Shown: piece by piece, positions 1-30,217 of the stretch
Layout of the letters: every line of letters starts with the position of its first letter
How positions within the stretch are numbered: the first letter of the stretch is position 1
Assembly: GCA_964020155.1 (NCBI GenBank)
Contig: OZ026567.1
Location: forward strand, 4,082,350-4,124,849
DNA length: 42,500 nt
Reading direction: 5' to 3'
Source of the DNA: Chondrilla cf. caribensis
Taxonomy: Eukaryota > Porifera > Demospongiae > Chondrillida > Chondrillidae
Made by a program: the position numbers and the translations under genes
The notes under the pieces: generated by a model
Databases searched by the model: none
The model's input: only the letters and a program-made list of their open reading frames with translations
Told to the model about the DNA's origin: nothing

Positions 1-28
1 AAATACCCTTGTGCAATTCTCTTCCCAG

Positions 29-3143
<3,115 letters not shown>

Positions 3144-3232
3144 TGTTGTTTCCAAGGGTTACCGCCCCTCATTTTATACATAATATACGACTGTTGTTTG
3201 CATACTAAATGGTATAAATTGTATTACTCGGT

Positions 3233-3238
3233 CACGTG
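3233..3238. promoter_or_regulatory. CACGTG E-box in the RCBTB-SUCLA2 gap
   Basis: A palindromic CACGTG lies 18 bp before the SUCLA2 start codon, in a 112-bp gap that must hold the end of one gene and the promoter and 5' leader of the next. No TATA box is visible. A regulatory role is inference. Confidence 0.4.
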
Positions 3239-3255
3239 TCTGTAGACCGACCAAA

Positions 3256-8387
<5,132 letters not shown>

Positions 8388-8694
8388 AGCACCGTACCTT
8401 ATTCAATTCAGACCCTATTTATCCAGTGTAGGTACGTAGATGTCGTTTTATACACCAGCCACCCCTCATCAAACACACTGTACAGTAACTATGTCATAAT
8501 TATGTTAATGACAACATGTCTGTAATATACTAACATGTCAATGTAATAACGAAAGAAGTCACCTGTTTAATATCAATCGATATCGTAACAAATTGCCAAT
8601 ATATTATGTTAATACGTATATTGGATGTGCAAGTGAGAAATGTGATTGATTCGTTCATGTAGCTATATAATATATGTGTGTGTACTATATACAA
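8388..8694. other. SUCLA2 3' flank, no gene seen
   Basis: AT-rich and without a canonical AATAAA near the stop. The SUCLA2 3' UTR must end somewhere here. Confidence 0.5.
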
Positions 8695-9520
8695 TATACG
8701 GTATACGTCACGGAAAACTTGACGTATCGTAACGTAATTACAGTGAAATCACGATTACGTTACGATGACTTTACGATCGAATTGCGATTGGCTACGATGG
8801 ATTTACGATTCTACTACGATCGAATTACAATCCTACTACAATCGAATTACGATTCTATTACGATTGTCTACGATAGAAAATATAACTCGAATTACGTTGG
8901 GGCTATGATGTCAATTTACACTTTAGCACTATTTAATTCCGTTATGTTTGCAAAGTGTGACATTTCCCTCGAATCTACGGTGAGAGTAAGCTCGAGAAGC
9001 TTGACTAACAAACAATGGAAGAAATATGACTGCTAGAACGCTCACGAAGGATTCTCGTTTATTTCAAAATGGTGAGTAACAATATGCGACGTACTTAGTT
9101 GTATGATTTTCAGACAAACCTAACACCTCTAGCAATTCCGCTCAATTTATGCTTCGTAGGTACTAACAAGCAGAATTACGATTACAATTTCGCTACGATC
9201 GAATTAAGATCGAATTACAATCGAAGTACGATCGAATTACGATTTACTACGATCGCGTCCAAATTACGTTACGTTACGTTACGATGTAATATAGAGTTTT
9301 AGATCAGCGTATACGTTAAACGGTACGTTGCGAGATGACGTCACAACGTTTACGGTGCGAGGAAGTTAAGTACTGTTGTTTTAGATAAGCGGACAAAGGA
9401 ACAAAATGGCATATCAAAGAAAGTTCGTTAAATTCACAATATTTTGTAAACTCTGCGCCTTGTTATCGATTCAGTACTGCTACCTGATTTAGAAAGGAAT
9501 TAGAAACTGTTTTGGAGATT

Positions 9521-10757
9521 ATGTACTGCGATGACAGCAGCTCGTGCACATCGAGTAGCGATGAAGAAGACATGGATCTCATCCTCCTGGATTTAGTGGT
9601 GAAGCCCAAGCAGGTTCTGGGACCCAAGCTTCATTTAGAAGACCTTACGGATTTGGAGTGTGAACGACTTTTCAGGTTAGCGATCTTAGTGTGTGTGAAG
9701 TTTCTACTATGTTATACGATATAATATTATAGATTTTGCAAAGATGATTTGGCTCGGCTAGCTACTGCACTCAGCCTCCCAGAGCAGTACACTTGCAGCC
9801 AAGGAACGACTGTTACTGGTAGTGAAGCACTTTTGGTTATGCTTAGGAGGCTGAGCTACCCAAATAGACTTTGTGACCTGGTTCCATTGTTTGGCAGGTC
9901 AGAATATGAATTAAGCCTCATTTTCAGCAAGGTAAGTATGTATGTACATGAAGTTGTTCAGTTGATTACTTGAAGTGTTGTCACATTTTGTTCCACAGGT
10001 AATTGACGACATCTATGATCGTTTTGGATACCTATTGACAGACCTTGATTTGGTGTGGATGGAGCCACAAACATTCGCCTCTGCCATACAAGCTAAGGGA
10101 GCTCCCTTGAATCGATGCATTGGGTTCATAGATGGGACAATACGCCCAATTGCACGACCCACGGTAAACCAGAGAATTATGTATAGTGGCCATAAGAGAG
10201 TACACTGTCTGAAGTTCCAGGTATGATGCATATTCTTCAAAATTTAATGTTTTTACTATGATCTATTAACACTTGTTGCATTTCATATACAGTCTGTAGT
10301 TACTCCAAATGGTCTTATCGCCCATTTGTTCGGGCCTATCGAAGGGAGACGACATGATGCTTTTATGCTCTCTATAAGTGGGCTACCGAACAAGCTGAGA
10401 TCTTTCACCCAGCCCGACAACAGCCCATATGTGTTGTATGGGGATCCAGCATATGGAGTATCAACCCACATCTTGTCTCCTTTCCGTGGCCTGCACTTAA
10501 CACCACCACAACAGGAGTTCAACCGAGCCATGAGTGCTGTTTGGGTGAGTGTTGAGTGGACCTTTGGGAAAATTCTCCAGTATTTCGCTTACCTGGACTT
10601 CAAGAAGAACCAGAAGGTCTTATTGCAACCAGTTGGCAAGTACTACCTTGTAGGGGCAATTCTCACAAACTGTCACACATGTTTGTATGGATCACAAACA
10701 ACAACTTTTTTTGATGTACCACCTCCATTATTAGAGACTTATTTGTCCAATTGTTAA
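9521..10757 (+). CDS. PIF/Harbinger transposase (HARBI1-like DDE nuclease)
   Basis: Four exons: 9521-9675, 9733-9931, 9999-10220, 10293-10757; 346 aa, TAA at 10755. The first ATG in the open frame is 9521, followed by an acidic Ser-rich N-terminus. The RNase H-like DDE fold is seen as D163 in GFIDGTI, D243 in YGDPAYG and E280 in VEWTFGKI, with the family hallmark EGRRHDAFM between the first two. In Harbinger elements this protein needs the Myb-like partner for nuclear import and end binding; that partner is encoded convergently 150 bp downstream. All three catalytic residues and all splice phases are intact, so it may be active. AATAAA at 10880 could be its polyadenylation signal. A domesticated HARBI1 is the alternative, but the flanking inverted repeats and partner gene argue for a transposon. 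Confidence 0.94.
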
Positions 10758-10908
10758 TGTAATTTCATGCTATTTTTCATTGTAATGTAACTTATGTAAT
10801 ATATATTATTAGTAAAGTATTATATGTGATCATAATTCCCGTGTACACAGTATGCGCTTAACAGTAATAATTATTATGCAATAAAAAATTGTTAATGTAT
10901 GTGTATAG

Positions 10909-11845
10909 TTACATGTTTTTCTTCAGTAGTTCTAGTATTGTTTTTCTTTCTTCTGCTTCAATTTTTTGTCGTTCAGCATCTAACTCTAGCTTCTTCCTCC
11001 TCTCCTCCTCCTCTAAAGCCAGCTTCCTCTCTTGTAGCTGAAGCTCCATTTTTTTCAATTCCAGTTCCTTCTCTTTCAAGCTGGCTTTTTTCTCATATTT
11101 TTCTCTCAACAGGTCTATCACTGCTACTTTACTCGCTCGTTTTGAACCTGCATATTGCATGTGGGGATACATGTAATGCACACAACAAAGATCCTGTAAA
11201 GAAGTCACCTGAACTTGACAGTTTCATCCTCTTACTAAGAGGCCCAGAATCCACTGATGAGTCATCCACATCATCCTCATCCAACTCAAGCGTGGGAGAA
11301 GACATCCTCCCTAAGGAGAGGACCACAAGTATCATCATCAAGCTAGACATAACAGAAACACAAAACTTACTGGCTACACTTTGCATTGCAGCTTGTCTCA
11401 TTTCTTCTCCTTTTTTCCTATCATCCTCCTTCTTTAGATTTTCTTTCTTCTTGTCTTCTTCTCTCACTGTGGCAAAGTCTCTCTGGTAAACTAAAATGTC
11501 TTCCAGGAGCTGTGAAAGCTCTGAATACTCTTCTTCAGTTCCAGATCTGCGTAGATGATAACATACTCTATCAATAGGATCATGTTTTGTGCAGAACTAC
11601 CAAAAGCATGCCTATACTTACTTCTTCAGAGCCTTTTTGTCGTCGTCGTTGTACTTTTTGAGCAACAGCTCCAAACGCTCCCTGCACCCTCTTCCCTTCA
11701 ACTGAACAGGCTTGTCATCAATTGAGAACTGCTGGCTGAGCATAGATGCCACTGATTCCCATTCTGCGGGCTTGGTGGGCCTAGTTGAAGCTACTTCAGT
11801 AGCTAAAGCGAGGTCATGCTTCAGCTCATAACGAAAACCGGGCAT
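10909..11845 (-). CDS. Harbinger Myb/SANT-like DNA-binding protein
   Basis: Four exons on the minus strand: 11845-11622, 11546-11371, 11310-11209, 11147-10909; 246 aa, frame kept at each junction. The start is the ATG at 11845 (MPGFRYELKHDL), which lies inside a longer open frame and is preferred by similarity to other Harbinger partners. Residues 5-75 form a trihelical Myb/SANT-like domain with KPAEWESVASML and the characteristic GRGCRERLELLLKKY, followed by the family SGTEEEYSELSQLLEDI block. The middle has an acidic Ser/Asp stretch and KRMKL, a possible nuclear signal. The C-terminal 80 residues are a highly charged predicted coiled coil rich in KEKELELKKMEL-like heptads, suitable for oligomerisation. 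It tops the minus strand of the same transposon as the transposase. Confidence 0.88.
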
Positions 11846-12228
11846 TTTGAGGCCTACAATAGAGAACAGCAAGTAAAATTCAGCTTGTGCAGTTTGCACT
11901 ATTCGTATCTACATAGACAAGTTTATACGTGAATTCTGCCTAGTAAGTATACACACTACATGTTGAACAACTCATATAAACTCACCAAACGTTGGATGAG
12001 AACTGTATCCGAGAGGAACAAGTCAGCGGAAATCTCGTACGCTAAAATGCTTCTTTACACGTGTCATACGCTGAAATTCCCGCCTTGAACGTTGCGGTTA
12101 TGCATATCAGGTGATTTTTTGTGATGTTTCGTGACGTCAACGTTCAACGTTTACGCTGATCTAAAACTCTCTAATTACGATTACGTTACGTTACGATGTG
12201 TCAAGTTTTCCATGACGCGTACCGTATA

Positions 12229-12426
12229 CAGTGGAACCTCTATTAAAGGACTCTCCCAATAAAGGACACTATAAAGATAACCTCCCTACAAAGGACACTT
12301 TCTTGGGCCCCAAAAATGAACTTTCCTATAGTGCTAATACATTTTTCACCTCTGAAGAGTGGACAATCTCTCTACAGTGGACAAGTTAGCTGGTCCCAAT
12401 GTGTCCTTTATAGAGAGGTTCCACTG
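12229..12426. mobile_element. pogo-like MITE, copy B (198 bp)
   Basis: CAGTGGAACCTCTATTAAAG at the left and the inverted CTTTATAGAGAGGTTCCACTG end at the right, with TA at 12227-12228 and 12427-12428. Internally the word AAAGGACACT recurs. It sits exactly at the right terminus of the outer palindromic element. Confidence 0.85.
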
Positions 12427-12789
12427 TATTATATTATGTATACAGTATGTACAAGTGCATAATACTATAATTTGTTATACATAATATATACACATACGTA
12501 GTATCATACAAATGTACATATACGTACGTATGTACGAAAAATTCAGTAATATGTACATTATACGTACTACAAAATATGCTGTATGTACATATGTGTAAGA
12601 TATGCAACATTATATAATATATATACAGTATATGTACTTCATATAAAATTATTATTATAATAGTATTTAAATAATCAATACAATTAGCCGCACACTGATA
12701 GTATACAATATGTACAGGAGGCAACATGCACAGGATACAGTATGGCTGTCAGGGTAAGAGCAGGAGAGTCAGCATGCATTTCTCGTGAA
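12427..12789. other. AT-rich 3' flank of AMPK gamma
   Basis: Consists of TACGTA/TATATA-like words. It holds the 3' UTR of the minus-strand AMPK gamma gene; no canonical AATAAA was found on that strand and no other gene. Confidence 0.5.
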
Positions 12790-20685
<7,896 letters not shown>

Positions 20686-21468
20686 AATCTACATTAATAG
20701 GGGAAACAGACATTTAACTATGTGAAATGCACAGCACCACACCACACCAGAGACTACGTTAAAAGCACTACTAAGGAGACTATTAGTGTGTAACTCTGTA
20801 CAGGACGGTACAGGATGTGGATTAGAAGTAGTCGCGAGTAACCAAAAACTTGCATTCCCTACCAAAACTCAGAGCAAACAGTCACTGACTGACGGAAATA
20901 TTCATACCGTACCTAGTGTATACAAAGAGAATTCGACTTACGCGTTGAGGTGTATTCAACTCTCGGTTAACCTCCGCTGAAACGTTTGGAGGACATTTTC
21001 CTATAAAAACAAACGCCCTCAACCCGTATATTAGCCCCGGAAATTGGTGGGCAGGGCGAGTATTTTTTGCTTTTCGGGACAAAAACACCCGCCATGTTCC
21101 TCTCTTCCCGTGTTCCGAGCTGCGCGAGAACATGACTCGAAGCCCGAAAACTCCTGCTAGACGGGAGGAAAGTACCTGGTTAATGTCATAGCATTCACTT
21201 AGGATGTCGCCCAATGCACCTTCATCTCAAGGTACTCGTTTCCGATGAACCCTCGGTGAAATTCTTTACTACATGGGGATTGATATTCAAATGTGAGCCT
21301 GATGTCCCGAAGTGAAGGGAGTAGCGCTGGTATGTTGCAGAACTACGTATCTTTAAGAAAGAGGTTGCAGGATGGAATTAGTGCAAGGAGAGAATTCGGA
21401 CTTAATTCCACTTATGTGTTCGATTTAGTTGAAAGACCCCTTGGGCACTGCTAATTAATGTCTGCACA

Positions 21469-21469
<1 letters not shown>

Positions 21470-21553
<84 letters not shown>
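21470..21553. repeat. (CA)n microsatellite
   Basis: Pure run of about 84 bp in the divergent region. Confidence 0.97.
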
Positions 21554-21555
<2 letters not shown>

Positions 21556-22194
21556 CATATGTACATGCACATACACACACACACATAGATAATGTAACCG
21601 TTAGTATTATATTATCCATGGTTTTATTAAAATGTCCCTTCAGCTGTATGATGACAATTGCATTATGTGTGCACTGCTTGTGGGGTCTTATCCTAAGCAA
21701 GTCCTCAAAACTTCAGAGATTTTACTTGTTACAGAGTTATCCTTGGAACGATAATAAAGTTGAAATTTCCCCTGGTGTGTGAGCAGGTGTGACCTGCTGG
21801 TGTAGGTTTTCACTCGGAGCCTTTGGACTTCAGTGCCTCAGATTTCCTGGAATGTTTAAATTCTATTACGTTTGGTGTCTGTTGCAAGAGCTATGAATCT
21901 TGTTACCTTTGCCCTTATATAACCACATGCACTCCTTCACTGCTTTCATTTCTACTTGTTTACCAGCGAGGTCCTGTCCCTGTGAGCTACCACTTCTCCT
22001 CTGCTCTTGACAGCAACAATCCTTGTGAAACACAGCAGGTGAGGTTTTTGTACTGTGAGTTTGTTCTTGTGTGCAGCTAAAGTACAACATTTGTGTGTCA
22101 TTGTTCAATTATGAGGTCAGGATGATTTATAGAGGTTGGGTATATTCCTAGTTTTGGCCAGAATGTTAACAGTAATCTGTGTACACCCTCTCTG

Positions 22195-22385
22195 CCCCCT
22201 CCACACCCCCTACATACACACACTACATCTCTACACACACTCTATATCCCTCCACGCCCCCACACACCCTCTACACCCATACATACACCCCTACACCTCT
22301 ACACACGCCCTCTACACCCCTTCAACGCCCCCTACACTCCTACACACACACTCTATACCCCCTCAACACCCCTACACACACTGTG
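22195..22385. repeat. C-rich CTACACNCCC repeat
   Basis: Irregular tandem words CTACACACAC, CCCTCTACAC and CCCCTACAC; no G on this strand for long stretches. Confidence 0.8.
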
Positions 22386-22498
22386 TGATTCTTAGTCTCA
22401 TGGGGTGAGTGTGTTGTGAGGACTTTTGACCACTCTCTACACATATCTTTCTTACCACCTGCAGCCCACTCTCTTGACAACTACACCAAAGTGATTTG

Positions 22499-24018
<1,520 letters not shown>

Positions 24019-24682
24019 AATGCAACAACAACTTCTTCCCTGTGTGTCTTTCTCCTGCCGATCAAACCCATTTTCAATCCTCAACTTTGAAAAACTGTGT
24101 AACATCGCTTTCTGTACCATTATTGTCGCAATGTGTATGTATCTGCTCCGTACTCAAATTATTATTATTACTATTACTATATTATATTATTATATTTGTT
24201 TAGTCAACTTTTACACAAAAGTAATATTGATGTCAAAATGTATCATATTGATATAGCTGTAATGATAAAATTAATGATTGATTGTTTGATTCAACTCTGA
24301 ATTTTGAAGTGGAAGTTGAGATGTAATGCAGTGGGGTAACTATGACGACACATAACTGATATGTGCCCTTGTGGTGGGGGTAGACACTGGGGAGTGGTGT
24401 GATTCAACAATGAATAGACTTATGAGATTCACAGGATAACAATGAATACGAATTACATCCGTTTCTTGGCAACCAGACTGGCACCACTAGCTTCCAAAAA
24501 CAGTAAACACACCCTAACAACAAAAGAAGAAGAATGTCAGATCAATGACATTCTGAGTACGTATCTACCTGATCTTGTTCGTAATAACAACTTATGAATA
24601 CAAACATAATACACACAATATGAATAATAAATGTATGTTACTAGCTGTAGTACTGGAGTTCTTGTTTGATAAGTGAACAAGA

Positions 24683-24715
24683 AAACAAACAAACAAACAA
24701 ACAAACAAGCAAACA
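24683..24715. repeat. (AAAC)n simple repeat
   Basis: About eight AAAC units. Confidence 0.9.
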
Positions 24716-26303
24716 ACAGAATTTTGTATCATGTGTAGATTGTGTACAGCGGTAATGTGTAAGCATGTTTGTACATGTGAACAGGAACCTGTACTCACAA
24801 TTGGTCTGTACATGTACATATATAAGTATGTACTATGCACATGGTGGAGTGAGTTAAGATTAAGTACAAGTTGTAGGCTAGCTAGTGTTAAAGAGGACTG
24901 GGATGGCATTCTCTTGTGCATGTCACACACATATGCTGTACACTGCTTTCCAACGGACCATTGCTGCACGAGTACTCCTGGCAACCATACACTCCACACG
25001 TACCAAGTAATTCCATACATTCAACAAACCACTGACTCTTTCATGAACTGCGATTTACTGGAATGATATTACTCAGAGTACACAAGTTCACAGGCCATTG
25101 GGCTGTACAGACCATACATTGTGATTGATTTGACTGCTCTGATGTAATAACGGAGCCTCATTAATTACAGAGATGCCCTGTGGTGACCGTCGAATTCTTA
25201 TGGTTTGCCCTTGCACTTACGGTTTGCTGATTGGGCCATTCTTGGCATTGTGATGTGTGGGGATTTCCCCTTGTCATGCAAAGGTTAACACTGGGCAAAA
25301 GCTGATTCAGCAGTGGAGAATGGGCTTGTTTAGGCCTGCACACCTCCATGTGTGGTCAAACTGAAGGGGTTTCCTAGGGGGAACCACCATTTATTGTCTG
25401 CAGTATAAATTGGAGCCCAGTCTCTGATACCCACAAGCTACCTTGACACAATCCATGGCTGTTACAGCTGCTCAACTCAGTAGAGGTTGCTCATTTTACC
25501 CTGGGATGTTGACTACAGGATAGATTCCAACTCTGGTGATGATGATGGAAGAGATGTGACAGAAATGAAGAGAGGTAAACCAGAGCTGGTTGGCAGAGGA
25601 AAGTTAGATTTGAAGAGGACCTTATGGGAGGAAATGTACTAGCTGTCCACTCTGAACCAACAATCAAATTACTTCCTTGAAGAAATGTGGACTAAAAAGA
25701 GGTATATAGGATGGTTTAGTCTCAACATGACCCCGCTTTGCTCTACTACAGCTCACACCCAGAGGTGTAAGGCTCCTCTGCTACTTTGAGCACACACACT
25801 GTAAGTATACAAGCCATGCAGTCCCCATGTACTGTCACCACCCCCAGTGTACATAGGTGCAGCTGCTACAGTCTACAAAACTCCATTCCATCCAGGAGCT
25901 AAACAGAATGGCTATGGTTACAACACACACTGTTTGTACACCAGCTGCCATTTTTTTCCACACTCTCCCGCCAAAAGTCATTTGCTTTCAATTTACCTTC
26001 ACACATGAATCTAATTTGTGCTGCCCTCCGCCCCACACACACACAATGTAAGAACCGGAAAGATGCCTCATGGGCGTGGACATACCGCACACAAGAGATG
26101 TAGTTGTGGGTACATACTAACAACACACTCCTCCATGGATTATGCATAGATTTGAACCTTTGTGGATGTTCCTGGAAGCACAAATATGGGTCAATTTGTG
26201 TAAACTTTGGAGGAGTATTGAGAGAGACACAAACCAATGCTTGGAAATGCACAGGTGTGCATTCTTGTGTATGTTTGTCTGCTTGCGTGTACATAGGAAT
26301 TTG

Positions 26304-26500
<197 letters not shown>

Positions 26501-26689
26501 GTGCAGGCTTATCTGTGTGATGTGTGTATGTGCATGTACCTTAAGCATCAATGTACGTATGTGTCTACCAAAGTGACCAAATGTCTATGTACATACTATT
26601 TGTACCTGGGAAGAGTTTATATTCCACACATACGTACATAGTATGCAATTATGTGTTACACGTATACCATCAACACACACGTGCTTGTG

Positions 26690-26887
<198 letters not shown>

Positions 26888-27196
26888 CATGTACACATAC
26901 TGGGAGTTAACAATCAACTAGATTCCACACACCACCCCATGAGACCTTCAGCCACAACACACAACCCGAAGTTCACTGAATCAGCAAATGAAGTCCACAC
27001 ACAAGAGCACTAATCTCATTAGTCACTACAAAAAGTAGTAAACAGAGTGTAACAGACAATTATACTGCAGGCATGGTGGTGAATGTGTATAAAATGAAAC
27101 CTGAAAACGGCTATTGTGAGAGTGAGTCTAGTCACATATGTAGATCAGAAGCCGTAATTAGTTCAGGTACGTAAATTGGGATTTTCTCTTCATAGT

Positions 27197-27650
27197 ATAT
27201 TAAGCTTGTTATGACGGGGATTATGTTCACATCAATGGGGAACACACCAAATGACGGGGATCACACACACACAGTGATGGGGATGACACACAGTGATGGG
27301 GTATCACACACACAGTGATGGGGATGACACACAGTGATGGGGATCACGTACACAGTGATGGGGATCACACATAGTGATGGGGATGACACACAGTGATGGG
27401 GATCATGTACACAGTGATGGTGATGACACACAGTGATGGGGATGACACACAGTGATGGGGATCACACACACAGTGATGGTGAAGACACATAGTGATGGGG
27501 AGGACACAGTGATGGTGATGACACACAGTGATGGTGATGACACACAATGATGGGGATCACACACAGTGATGGGGATCACACACACAATGATTGTGATGAC
27601 ACACAATGATGGTGATGACACACAGTGATGGGGATTATGCACAATGACAG
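27197..27650. repeat. Minisatellite with CACAGTGATGGGGAT core, about 20 copies
   Basis: Units of 18-26 bp, length varied by extra CA pairs; GATGGTGAT variants cluster at the right. Confidence 0.93.
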
Positions 27651-27837
27651 AATCTTAGTTTTTATGATCTGCAACCACATAAGCTGGTAACCTGCTCCAC
27701 GTTGGCACATTGCATACTCTAGTAAAATTTTGTATATCCCAGTATACTCCAGTATACTCAAATGAAGTGTTACCAAAGGGATTTGTATCAAGCAACCATA
27801 CAAAGCATATGGGATTGGGCCACTCAATATAAAGACA

Positions 27838-27990
27838 CTCCACAGGAAACAGTCAGAATGGGTGGAAACAGGAAACAGCCAGGGTGAGTGGAAACAGGAA
27901 GCAGCCAGGGTGAGTGGAAACAGGAAACAGTCATGATGAGTGGAAACAGGAAACAGCCAGGGTGAGTGGAAACAGGAAACAGTCATGATG
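27838..27990. repeat. Minisatellite with GTGGAAACAGGAAACAG core
   Basis: About five copies of roughly 28 bp, alternating AGCCAGGGTGA and AGTCATGATGA spacers. Confidence 0.9.
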
Positions 27991-28354
27991 AGTCCAAGGG
28001 AGAGCCACATTACAACCATGTGTTGCTCCTGGAAGTTGGTGGTATCACACACACACACATCAAACTGGGATCATAGACATCACGCACACATCACACAGAC
28101 ATCAGACGCATCACAACCAGGCTTTCAACACTTCAGCCCTTTTCTTGGTAAGTTGTTACTTATACACACTACTACAATCTCAGGCATGACCAGTGAGACC
28201 CCCCAAGTAGGGAGTGGTTTTCACATGCCAGGCAGGTTACCGCAAATTACTGTTTACACACTAAAGACAACATAACCTTGAACCAGACTTCCAAACAATG
28301 CACCTGAGGGAAACAAACAGGTTCATATTTACTCCTGATATTCATTTCAATTTC

Positions 28355-28360
28355 TTTATT
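28355..28360 (-). other. AATAAA polyadenylation signal of the minus-strand membrane-protein gene
   Basis: AATAAA on the minus strand 20 bp after the TAG stop at 28381, a canonical position that supports this as the real 3' end. Confidence 0.6.
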
Positions 28361-28380
28361 CAATACATAGTTCTCTTCTG

Positions 28381-28558
28381 CTAAAACTCCATCATGAAAG
28401 GAGTGATCCCTGAGAAATGACTGGACAGACAAATGGATGAATATCGTGTGGGTGATAAGTGTGTAGGTATGTACATATAATGTGTGAGTAGATGTCTGTA
28501 CAGTACATGCACGTATTCACGTCCCTGTTTATCTCCATTGGTACACCTCCACCAAACT

Positions 28559-28597
<39 letters not shown>

Positions 28598-30119
28598 GCC
28601 ATATCAGAGTCACTTATATGTACATACATATTACAAACATTAACACAACAGTACAATGTCATAGAAATGAATGTGCCAGAATCACAGAGAATGAGATGAA
28701 CAGCGTACACCTCAGATGGACGTGATCTTCATGAAAATGAAGCACAATTGAGTGAGAGGTGCTCGGAGTAACCAGTGTGCTGTGAGCACAACTTGTAGTG
28801 CGATGAGGGAGTTTACGGAGAAACTGAAGTTCAATAGTGCCATGGAAACTGTTGCCATGGTGACAGCAACTTAAAGTACTACATGGAAAAGCATCTTCAC
28901 ACACATGTGGTCACCAGCAGGTAACCAGAGAAAGGATTGGTACAAAAAGTCCATGGATACACCCCCACAAAATTACTGGAATCACCCCTTCTGAGAAGTA
29001 TGACCAGGTATCCACGTGACAGGTGTACACATACACCTACATACAGCAAGTGGACACCTGGAGAGTCATGATAAGGAAGTGTCACCAGACCAAGGCCACA
29101 CGCATCTTGAAAGACCATGAAATGATATTCATTGGTGAACAAGGGCTAACATATTCAGCTGGGCTACTCCTTTGTACCAGACCTGCCCACAACACATACA
29201 GCATTTTATACAGTATACAACAGTGTGTGAATGAGTCCGTTTTATATGCAGCCTACAATATAAGTGTGTATGTGTATATATAATATATTCACATACATAC
29301 GTAGTATGCAGGTGCCACAGGTCCCCTGGGATGTCTAATAGGTTTAAGCTGACTACAAGGGATGAATATGGAACTATGGAATAGGATAAGGGAGAGATGT
29401 AAACATTTAAACCATCTTATCAAGGTCAACAATAATGGACACACACATCCACTGGGTAAACAGCTACTGATAAACAATTGATGGGAATTGATATTTAAAT
29501 CAGGTTGATAGTGGGACCACAGTGATCCACCACAATTAACTTAAGTGGACTGGGCTGCACCTGGGCCGTGAATATCTTTCCGGATGGTGCAGCAAAGGAT
29601 TCCACTAACACTATCACGAATATCTTCTCCATTGCGGAACACAAGTGTCAACCAACACACATGAATGTATGTATGTATCTTCTTCACTGCCAAAGCAGAA
29701 GGAATCAGCTTACACTATCATTCAATGGTGCAAGGATCAAATAACACAAGAATTTCTTCATCAATAGCGATGGAACACGAGTCAACACACAAATACCCTC
29801 TTTGATGATGGAGTGCAAGGATTGACTAACACATAATATCCTCATCAATAGTAGCTAGTACATAAGAGTCAGTACCCAAATACCTTCTTTGCAAGGATCG
29901 ACTAACACACTCGATGGATCTACACTAGCTACAGTACATACAAAGGGATCGCATGGTCCATTAGGTCAGGAAGTGAGTTACAGGATCGTCTTACCTGTGT
30001 TTGTTGGTTGATACCAGCTCCTCATAAAGGTGATGTTCTGTTTGTATGCTTCACTGCTGTACGTGATGACAGACTGGTTGGGTGACTATGTGTGTATGTA
30101 GAATACATGTATGTGTGTA

Positions 30120-30217
<98 letters not shown>

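Larger units (their letters stand above)
9293..12170. mobile_element. PIF/Harbinger DNA transposon with both genes (2.9 kb)
   Basis: Inner inverted repeats start at 9293 and end at 12170: both ends read AGAGTTTTAGATCAGCGT inward, match for about 30 bp, and share GACGTCAC a little further in. Inside are a DDE transposase on the plus strand and a Myb/SANT-like protein on the minus strand, the standard two-gene set of PIF/Harbinger elements. A TAA trinucleotide lies near both ends, but the outermost bases differ, so the target duplication is not certain. Both reading frames are intact across their introns, so the copy looks young. Confidence 0.85.
8695..12228. mobile_element. Outer palindromic DNA element interrupted by a Harbinger insertion
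   Basis: The left end (8695-8738, starting TATACGGTATACGTCACGG) and the right end (12187-12228) are inverted copies sharing a perfect GGAAAACTTGAC core and about six mismatches over 44 bp. Between left end and insertion, clusters at 8755-8890 and 9175-9295 repeat the word CGAATTACGATT in varied forms, like subterminal binding sites. Removing the inner element leaves about 656 bp without a gene, so this was probably a non-autonomous element. Its right end touches the MITE at 12229, which obscures any target-site duplication. Superfamily unknown. Confidence 0.7.
20686..22498. other. Divergent AMPK gamma / TNF-ligand 1 promoter region
   Basis: Holds the 5' ends of two divergent genes. On the minus strand an acceptor (TTAATGTAG) just before the AMPK gamma ATG shows an upstream non-coding exon, possibly the one ending with the donor at about 21175 (AACCAG|GTACTT). 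On the plus strand an exon-like stretch of about 74 bp ends at about 22038 (CAGCAG|GTGAGG) and could splice to the acceptor at 22464, giving a 5' leader for the TNF gene. No TATA box was seen. A (CA)n array lies at 21470-21553 and a C-rich CTACAC repeat at about 22195-22385. Confidence 0.45.

Noticed and set aside
20882..21214. 110-residue minus-strand frame starting GDILSECYDINQ
   Set aside because: It begins at TTG with a stop just upstream and no ATG; better read as part of a non-coding AMPK gamma leader.
27655..27843. 62-residue minus-strand frame ECLYIEWPNPICF
   Set aside because: Two overlapping frames are equally open, no splice sites, no recognisable domain, next to minisatellites.
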